In this document: piece by piece, positions 40,479 to 45,827 of the stretch
How positions within the stretch are numbered: the stretch's first letter is position 1
Layout of the letters: each line of letters opens with the position of its first letter
Source of the DNA: Elusimicrobiota bacterium
GTDB lineage: Bacteria; Elusimicrobiota; Elusimicrobia; Elusimicrobiales; UBA9959
Assembly (NCBI GenBank): GCA_019135865.1
Contig: JAGVVD010000038.1
Coordinates: forward strand, 64,364 to 110,190
Length of the DNA: 45,827 bases
Direction of reading: 5' to 3'
The notes under the pieces: generated by a model
Database searches by the model: none
What the model saw: the letters and a program-made list of their open reading frames with translations, nothing else
Told to the model about the DNA's origin: nothing
Program-made: the position numbers and the translations under genes

Positions 40479-42086
40479 ATGACCCTGATGATCAACACTA
40501 AAGAAATAGCCAAGAGGCGCACTTTCGCCATCATTTCGCACCCGGACGCCGGCAAGACCACGCTGACGGAAAAATTCCTGCTCTACGGCGGCGCCGTGCA
40601 GCTGGCCGGCTCGGTCACCGCCCGCCGCAAGCAGCAGAGCACCTCGTCGGACTGGATGGAGCTGGAGAAAAAACGCGGTATCTCGGTCAGCTCGACCGTG
40701 CTGCAGTTCGATTACGGCGGCTGCAAGGTCAACCTGCTCGACACCCCAGGCCACCGCGATTTCTCCGAGGATACCTACCGCGTCCTGATGGCCGTGGACT
40801 CGGTCATCATGGTGCTCGACGCCGCCAAGGGGATCGAGGCGCAGACGCTCAAGCTCTTCGAGATCTGCCGGATGAGGCAGATACCTATCTTCACCTTCAT
40901 AAACAAGATGGACCGCCCGGCCAAGGAGCCGCTGGAACTGCTCGACGAGATAGACAAGTCGCTGCAGCTGCAGACCTACCCGGTCAACTGGCCGCTGGGG
41001 ATGGGCTCGGATTTCAAGGGCGTTTTCGACAGGCGCTCGCGGGACCTGCACCTCTTCGAGCGCGTGCCGGGAGGGGCCTACCGCGCGCCGCTGACCGTGG
41101 TGAAGGACCTGGACAGGGAACTGGCCGGCAGGGCGGACGCCGTCTCGACCGCCCGTTTCCTGGAGGAAGTCTCGATGCTCGACGCGGTCGGCGACGCTTT
41201 CGACCGGGAGGCCGTGCTCAAGGGGGACCTGACGCCGGTCTTCTTCGGCAGCGCGGTCAATAACTTCGGCGTACAGCTGCTGCTGGACAATTTCCTGGCC
41301 ATGGCCCCGGAGCCGCGCCCCCAGTCGGCGGTCTCCGGCCCGGTGCCCGTGGACGATCCCCGCTTTTCCGGCTTCGTCTTCAAGATACAGTCGAACATGG
41401 ACCCCAAGCACCGCGACCAGATAGCCTTCCTGCGCGTCTGTTCGGGGCGCTTCGAGCGCGATATGAAGGTCTTCAACGCGCGGACGAAGGAGACCATGCG
41501 CATCTCCAGCTCCCACAAGCTCTTCGGCCGCGAACGCGAGACCGTCGACGAGGCCTATGCCGGGGACGTGATCGGCATAGTCGGCCACGAGGAGTTCCGC
41601 ATCGGCGATACCCTGACCGAGGACCCGTCGATAATCTATCCCGAGGTGCCGAGGTTTCCGCCCGAGCACCTGGCTTTCCTGCACTGCAGCAACACGGCGC
41701 AGTTCAAGCGCTTCCGCGCCGGCTTCGACCACCTGCTGCGGGAGGGCGTGGTGCAGACCTTCAATATCCCCAGCTCCCAGTCGCGCGTGCCGCTGCTGGG
41801 CGCCGTCGGGCCGCTGCAGTTCGAGGTGTTGCAGTACCGGCTCGCCAACGAATACGGCGCCGACGCGCGTCTCGAACAGACCTCCTGGGAAGTGCTGCGC
41901 TGGCTGGGCGCGGGTTCGGACCCCGTCACCGAGGAGATGCTGCCGACGGGAGCGCGCCTGGCCGAAGACCCCGACGGCAGGCCCGTGCTGCTCTTCGCGC
42001 GGGAGTGGGACTGCAAATATTTCCTTGAGCGCCACCCGAAGGTGGTCCTTTCCAAACTTCCCCCGCCCCGGCAGGCCGGGAACTGA
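40479..42086 (+). CDS. prfC: peptide chain release factor 3
   Basis: A 535-aa RF3 GTPase (529 aa if started at 40488). G motifs are intact: SHPDAGKTTLTEK (P loop), the switch region KKRGISVSSTVLQ, DTPGHRDFSEDT and NKMDRP. It releases RF1/RF2 from the ribosome after termination. The start is unclear: ATG 40479 and ATG 40488 fit the family, but the repeat arm directly upstream leaves no Shine-Dalgarno site. A GTG at 40437 would add 14 residues encoded by the repeat (EQVNNSTSQQRPL). Confidence 0.93.
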   Translation: MTLMINTKEIAKRRTFAIISHPDAGKTTLTEKFLLYGGAVQLAGSVTARRKQQSTSSDWMELEKKRGISVSSTVLQFDYGGCKVNLLDTPGHRDFSEDTYRVLMAVDSVIMVLDAAKGIEAQTLKLFEICRMRQIPIFTFINKMDRPAKEPLELLDEIDKSLQLQTYPVNWPLGMGSDFKGVFDRRSRDLHLFERVPGGAYRAPLTVVKDLDRELAGRADAVSTARFLEEVSMLDAVGDAFDREAVLKGDLTPVFFGSAVNNFGVQLLLDNFLAMAPEPRPQSAVSGPVPVDDPRFSGFVFKIQSNMDPKHRDQIAFLRVCSGRFERDMKVFNARTKETMRISSSHKLFGRERETVDEAYAGDVIGIVGHEEFRIGDTLTEDPSIIYPEVPRFPPEHLAFLHCSNTAQFKRFRAGFDHLLREGVVQTFNIPSSQSRVPLLGAVGPLQFEVLQYRLANEYGADARLEQTSWEVLRWLGAGSDPVTEEMLPTGARLAEDPDGRPVLLFAREWDCKYFLERHPKVVLSKLPPPRQAGN

Positions 42087-42119
42087 GCCCTCTTTCCCCG
42101 GTCCTGGCCGGCGAACTGG

Positions 42120-42157
42120 AAAAAGCGCTGAAAATGACGGCCGCGCTCCTTCAGCGC
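42120..42157 (-). terminator. intrinsic terminator of the ankyrin gene
   Basis: On the minus strand GCGCTGAA (42157-42150) pairs with TTCAGCGC (42132-42125), followed by TTTTT (42124-42120). The stem includes the stop codon of the ankyrin gene. Confidence 0.6.
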
Positions 42158-43368
42158 GCCGGCCTGTAAATGAGCGTTTCGCCGCCTTCGCCGGTCAGGC
42201 GGAGGGTCTTCTTCCCGCCCCGCGCTTCCACGAAGGCCCCGTAGCGCGCGGCGCCCGCCTCGTGCTCCATGACCAGCAGCCCGTCCTCGACGCGCCAGTT
42301 GCCCGAATGCAGGGTCTTGTTCCCCCGTTTGAGCGAATAGAGGCGTTCCTGCGGGGTGGAAAGCGATATCGTTTCGGTCGCGCCGCCGTAAGGCCTTTCC
42401 CAGACGCCCGGCAGCGCGGCCTCGTTAAGCCAGCGGCCGCCGGCGGCGAGTTCGGAGACGCAGGTGTCGTCGGATCCGGAGCCGCGGTACACCTCCAGGG
42501 GTTCAAGACGCAGGACGAAGGAGGAATAGAGCCGCTTCCTGCCGCGGTAATCGGCCCGCTTCATCAGGGAAGAGACGGCTTCCGCCCTCCTGAAACGCAG
42601 TTCCTCCCAGTTGAAAGGAAGGGGCAGTTCCTGCGTTTCCGGGACGTCCTTGAGCTCCAGCGCGGCGTCCGCGGTCAGCCTGGCGGCTTTCCAGGCGCGC
42701 GCCGTTTCCGTGACATCGCCGTCCAGATGCTCGGCGGTCCAGACGGAGACGGCCAGTTTCTTAGCGCGGTTATTTGCCTTGAAGCGGGTCCGGGTTTTCG
42801 CGCAGCCGTTGCTCACGCGCAGCGAAGGGGCCCCGGGATTTATGAAAAGCCATAGTTCCGCGCCGGTCCCTTTCGCCGCCCAGGCGGTGGAGAGGTCGCC
42901 GTCGGCGGCGCCGGCCGCGGGCAGTACCTGGGGGTCGGGTGAGAGCGCCGGGGAGGGGGCGGGATCGGGCATAAAAAGCGTAGACCAGGCGTAGGGCAGT
43001 TGTACGCTCTTTTCGGCCGCCGTCGCGTACAGCAGCCGGCGCAGCCGCTTATGCGCGGGTCCGGCCGGCGGGAGGAGGTATTCTTCCACCGGCCTGCCGC
43101 CGGCGTCCACGGCCGCGATGTCCGCGCCATGCTTTATCAGCAGTTCCGCCAGTTCCTCGTTCCCCGCCCGGCAGGCCAGCATCAGGGGGGAGGTGTCGTT
43201 GTCGTCGTAGGAGACGTTCACGTTCTGGTCGCTCTCCTCCAGTATGGCCCTGACGGTCTTCAGGTCGCCGGCCGCGGCGGCCGTATAAAGTTCCTCGGTC
43301 CTGTCCTCCATCCTGGCCTCCGCCGGCCAGGGCAGGATCAGGAACAGCGTTGTCGATATTATTCTCAT
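42151..43368 (-). CDS. secreted ankyrin-repeat protein with discoidin-like domain
   Basis: A 405-aa protein with a short signal peptide (MRIISTTLFLILPWPAEA). Residues 25-100 form two to three ankyrin repeats (TEELYTAAAAGDLKTVRAIL, SPLMLACRAGNEELAELLIKHGADI). The middle part (about 150-290) has DGDLSTAWAAKG, then INPGAPSLRVSNGCAKTRTR and NNRAKKLAVSVW, the pattern of the discoidin-like NADase-type glycan-binding domain. The end (about 325-405) is a lipocalin-like beta section (GVWERPYGG, LYSLKRGNKTLHSG). A cell-surface or periplasmic binding role is likely. GGAGG precedes the ATG by five bases. Confidence 0.75.
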   Translation of the reverse strand: MRIISTTLFLILPWPAEARMEDRTEELYTAAAAGDLKTVRAILEESDQNVNVSYDDNDTSPLMLACRAGNEELAELLIKHGADIAAVDAGGRPVEEYLLPPAGPAHKRLRRLLYATAAEKSVQLPYAWSTLFMPDPAPSPALSPDPQVLPAAGAADGDLSTAWAAKGTGAELWLFINPGAPSLRVSNGCAKTRTRFKANNRAKKLAVSVWTAEHLDGDVTETARAWKAARLTADAALELKDVPETQELPLPFNWEELRFRRAEAVSSLMKRADYRGRKRLYSSFVLRLEPLEVYRGSGSDDTCVSELAAGGRWLNEAALPGVWERPYGGATETISLSTPQERLYSLKRGNKTLHSGNWRVEDGLLVMEHEAGAARYGAFVEARGGKKTLRLTGEGGETLIYRPAR

Positions 43369-43413
43369 TTTTCCTCCGCGGCGGCCGGGGCCCGTCCGGC
43401 CGCTTTCAGATCC

Positions 43414-45528
43414 TCATTCCATGTCCGCCCCGGCCAGCCAGCCGCCGCGGATGAGCCTGAAGAGATTGCTGTAGCGGTCCGTGAAGACCAGCGGCGCGCG
43501 GCCTTCCTCCAGCCCGCGCGAACGGCTCGAGATCAGCGGGTCCGCCAGGAGTCCCGCGTCGGCGCTGACCAGCACCCAGGTGCTGGCCGAGGCGCCGTCC
43601 TCCGGGACCTCGTAAGAGTCCGTCACCGTCCAGGCCAGGCCGCGTTCCTCCGCGAGACCGGCTACCAGCGGTTCCAGGTCCAGGAAACGGTTGGAGACGT
43701 GCACGGCGAGCACGCCGTCGGGCCTGAGGCGTCTGAAATAGACCTCGAAGGCCTCGCGCGTGAGCAGGTGCAGCGGTATGGCGTCGCTGCTGAAAGCGTC
43801 GAGGACCAGCAGGTCCTGACGGCGCGCCTTCCCTGCCGCTTCGCGCTCCAGGCTGAGCCGCGCGTCGCCCATGACCACCGCCACGCCGGCGCGCGTCGAA
43901 TCGAGGTAGGTGAAATAGGCGTAGCTCAGCCGCGTCACCAGCGGGTTGAGCTCGTAGAAGGTCAGCCTGTCGCCGCTCCGGCCCCAGGCGGCCATGATGC
44001 CGGCCCCCAGCCCGACGACTCCCATTTCCAGCCCCGCCCGGCCGCCCCGCCTGCGGCGCAGCGCGCGCACCGCCGCCCCGGCGCCCGAGTCCGGCCCGTA
44101 ATAGGAGACCGGCTTGTCCCTGCGCGGGTCCCCTTCGAGGAACTGGAAGCCGTGATCGATCTGGCCGTGCATCAGGGTCAGGGCCTGAGCGCCGTAATGC
44201 TCCCATTCGTAGACCTGCAGCGTGCCGTAGAAGTTGCGCCGCATGTCCAGGCGCGAGGAGGATTCCTCGGAGTAATTGTCGTAAAGCGCGTAGACGAAGC
44301 CGCCGTAGAGAGCCAGCAGCGCCGCGCCGCCGAGGCGCGCGCGCCGGGAGCGGAGGCCGGCCCGGCCGGCGAGCAGGCCCAGCACCGCGGCCGCCAGCGT
44401 CCCCCAGGCGATGTGGTATTCCCACGGCCCGTCCAGCAGCAGCGGCGCGCCCACCGCCGTCAGCAGCCCGCCCAGCGCGCCGCCGGCCGAGACCGCGACA
44501 TAGAAGAGCGTCAGGCTCCCCGCCGCCGGGCGGAGCGCGGCCAGTTCGCCATGGCAGACCATGCAGGCGATGAAGATCGAGAGCGAATGTATCGGCAGCT
44601 GCAGCGCCAGCGGCGTCTTTATCCAGGCGGTCAGGAGATAGACCGTACCGGCGCAGGCGAAGCCGAAATAGACCGTCCACCTGCCGCGCGAGTACCAGCG
44701 GTCGCTCTCGAAGCAGAGGATGAAAGAGAGCAGGTAGAGAGAGAGCGGCAGTATCCAGAGGAAAGGCGCGGGCGCCACGTTCTGCGTCAGCTGTGCCGTG
44801 CCCGAGAGCAGTATCGCCGAGCCGCAGGCGGCCAGCAGCGTCCAGAGCGCGATCGCGGAGGCCGGGGGGCGGCCGGCCGCGGCGACGGGTCCCGGCGGCG
44901 GAAGAGGTCCCGGCCGGGCGGCCAGATAAGCCCGGGAAGATCGCCAGAGAGCCGTCGCGAACAATATATAGAGGATGCCCCACAGGCCGGCCTGCGCGCG
45001 CAGTTCGAGGAAGGGTTCCACCAGGAAAGGATAGCTGAGCAGCGCCAGCATCGATCCCGCGTTGGAGAGGGCGTAGAGCCTGTAGGGGGAACGGCCCGGC
45101 GCCGCCGCGCCGTACCAGGACTGCAGCAGCGGGCTGGTGGCGGAGAGCAGGAAGAACGGCAGACCGACATTGACCGTCAGCAGCAGCAGTATCCTGAACG
45201 CGGGGGCCCCGCTGTTAAGCGGGCGCCAGTCGGCCGAGGGGAGTACGCGTATGAAGAGCGCGCTGAGCAGGAGCAGCGACAGGTGCAGCGCCGTCTGCGC
45301 GTCCGGCCTGAGGCGGGTGGAGAGGAGGTGGGCATAGAGATAGCCGCCCAGCAGCGCCGTCTGGAAGAACAGCATGCAGGTGGTCCAGACCGCCTGCGCG
45401 CCGCCGAACCAGGGCAGTATGGCCTTGGCCATCATCGGCTGCACCTGGAAAAGCAGGAAGGCGCCGAGGAAGATGGCCGCGGCGAAATACGGCGCGGCGG
45501 CCGTTTCCCGCGTATCCCCTGTACCCAT
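43414..45528 (-). CDS. fused MFS transporter/spermidine-synthase-like protein
   Basis: A 704-aa protein. Residues 12-420 hold about 12 membrane helices of the fused MFS/spermidine synthase family (FQVQPMMAKAILPWFGGAQAVWTT, PFFLLSATSPLLQSW). The C-terminal half (about 450-690) is a Rossmann methyltransferase-like fold: VVGLGAGIMAAWG for nucleotide binding, FYELNPLV, MGDARLSLE and VLDAFSSDAIPLHLLT. The residues that hold putrescine in true spermidine synthases are not clearly kept, so the activity is open. The start ATG at 45528 has no ribosome site; TATAGT (45543-45538) is nine bases upstream, so the leader may be only a few bases. Confidence 0.88.
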   Translation of the reverse strand: MGTGDTRETAAAPYFAAAIFLGAFLLFQVQPMMAKAILPWFGGAQAVWTTCMLFFQTALLGGYLYAHLLSTRLRPDAQTALHLSLLLLSALFIRVLPSADWRPLNSGAPAFRILLLLTVNVGLPFFLLSATSPLLQSWYGAAAPGRSPYRLYALSNAGSMLALLSYPFLVEPFLELRAQAGLWGILYILFATALWRSSRAYLAARPGPLPPPGPVAAAGRPPASAIALWTLLAACGSAILLSGTAQLTQNVAPAPFLWILPLSLYLLSFILCFESDRWYSRGRWTVYFGFACAGTVYLLTAWIKTPLALQLPIHSLSIFIACMVCHGELAALRPAAGSLTLFYVAVSAGGALGGLLTAVGAPLLLDGPWEYHIAWGTLAAAVLGLLAGRAGLRSRRARLGGAALLALYGGFVYALYDNYSEESSSRLDMRRNFYGTLQVYEWEHYGAQALTLMHGQIDHGFQFLEGDPRRDKPVSYYGPDSGAGAAVRALRRRRGGRAGLEMGVVGLGAGIMAAWGRSGDRLTFYELNPLVTRLSYAYFTYLDSTRAGVAVVMGDARLSLEREAAGKARRQDLLVLDAFSSDAIPLHLLTREAFEVYFRRLRPDGVLAVHVSNRFLDLEPLVAGLAEERGLAWTVTDSYEVPEDGASASTWVLVSADAGLLADPLISSRSRGLEEGRAPLVFTDRYSNLFRLIRGGWLAGADME

Positions 45529-45600
45529 TCAGAGGACACTATATTATTAATGGGCGCGGCGGCGCCAGTCCGCTCTCTCGCTCGCTTTCGCGCCGCCGGG

Positions 45601-45638
45601 AAAAACAGGAAAGCCGCGCCTTAAAGCGCGGCTTTCCT
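45601..45638 (-). terminator. strong minus-strand intrinsic terminator near window end
   Basis: A perfect 13-bp stem (45607-45619 with 45626-45638) and six-base loop, with five T after it on the minus strand (45605-45601). It would end a transcript entering from the right, upstream of the 45528 gene. Confidence 0.75.
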
Positions 45639-45639
45639 G

Positions 45640-45827
45640 ATTCCCCGCCGTCCTGGTGAAAGTTCTTCGGCGGGAGCTGGCGGGTTTTGCAAACACCAAA
45701 TTTCTCCGGGGAGAAATTTGGCGGGCCTATCAGGATGAAATTACAGGCTACTTTGCGCAACATCCCGAGGTTATCTTGTAATTACCGCCATTGAAAGCGG
45801 TAGGCGGATCTTATCCGCGAGATGTCG
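45640..45827. other. palindrome-rich noncoding DNA at the window edge
   Basis: No convincing gene. It contains a near-perfect palindrome at 45696-45721 (12-base arms, 2-base centre), the hairpin TACCGC/GCGGTA at 45783-45802, and GTAG followed by GCGGAT/ATCCGC at 45800-45818, the last resembling a GTAG-type REP hairpin. A 74-codon minus-strand open frame (45763 to 45539) crosses these hairpins and the terminator and is probably not a gene. The segment may be the 3' part of an RNA or repeat element continuing outside the window. Confidence 0.4.

Noticed and set aside
43000-45624. An 874-codon plus-strand open frame
   Set aside because: Antisense to the ankyrin and MFS/spermidine-synthase genes, dominated by Arg/Gln/Gly, no family match.
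45539-45763. A 74-codon minus-strand gene
   Set aside because: It reads through two hairpins and an intrinsic terminator, lacks a ribosome site and shows no family pattern.

Overview
The window is a GC-rich, gene-dense stretch of chromosome from a Gram-negative bacterium. Several lipoproteins with lipoboxes, a predicted outer-membrane barrel, a periplasmic alpha-2-macroglobulin and many Sec signal peptides point to two membranes. The mix of genes (a HyfG-type complex, a bacterial deoxyhypusine-synthase-like protein, many TPR proteins) would fit a deep-branching phylum such as Elusimicrobiota, but this taxonomic guess is weak. I see no rRNA, tRNA, CRISPR array, prophage or transposase gene.

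Layout. 1-8148: envelope and hypothetical genes, including two tandem paralogous secreted proteins, a TMTC-like membrane protein with TPRs, an M28 peptidase, RadC, a PAS protein, and a TPR/CsgG-like lipoprotein pair. 8452-15693: a six-gene operon for a membrane-bound HyfBCEFG(HI)-type complex. Its large subunit has lost the cysteines that bind the NiFe centre, so it looks like an energy-converting hydrogenase-related (Ehr) complex, not a hydrogenase. 15811-22891: a giant alpha-2-macroglobulin, then DNA polymerase IV. 22895-23133: no protein gene; a minus-strand noncoding RNA is predicted from a near-ideal promoter and a strong terminator. 23292-31105: HtpX and a lipoprotein, a soluble PAS/GAF histidine kinase with an attenuator-like leader, then a yedK/barrel/TIM-barrel/dgkA operon. 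31113-35867 (minus strand): peptidyl-prolyl isomerase, response regulator, HEAT protein, family 2 glycosyltransferase and a frameshifted membrane phosphatase, probably a surface-polysaccharide module. 35919-45528: OsmC and MsrA (oxidative stress), cyclic-nucleotide-binding protein and DUF2007 protein, deoxyhypusine-synthase-like protein with a secreted alpha-amylase, RF3, an ankyrin protein, and an MFS/spermidine-synthase fusion.

Three signals cut across the genes. First, at least seven genes without a Shine-Dalgarno site have a -10-like hexamer ending exactly 5-6 bases before the ATG, which predicts leaderless mRNAs. Second, a family of GGGGAC-headed palindromes built from 8-base units occurs at three places, once supplying a stop codon and once replacing the sequence before a start codon. 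Third, the predicted RNA at 22895-23133 carries repeated GUGCGGU motifs and matches no RNA family I know. Where genes are not leaderless they are usually coupled by ATGA/GTGA overlaps or have clear GGAGG-type sites.
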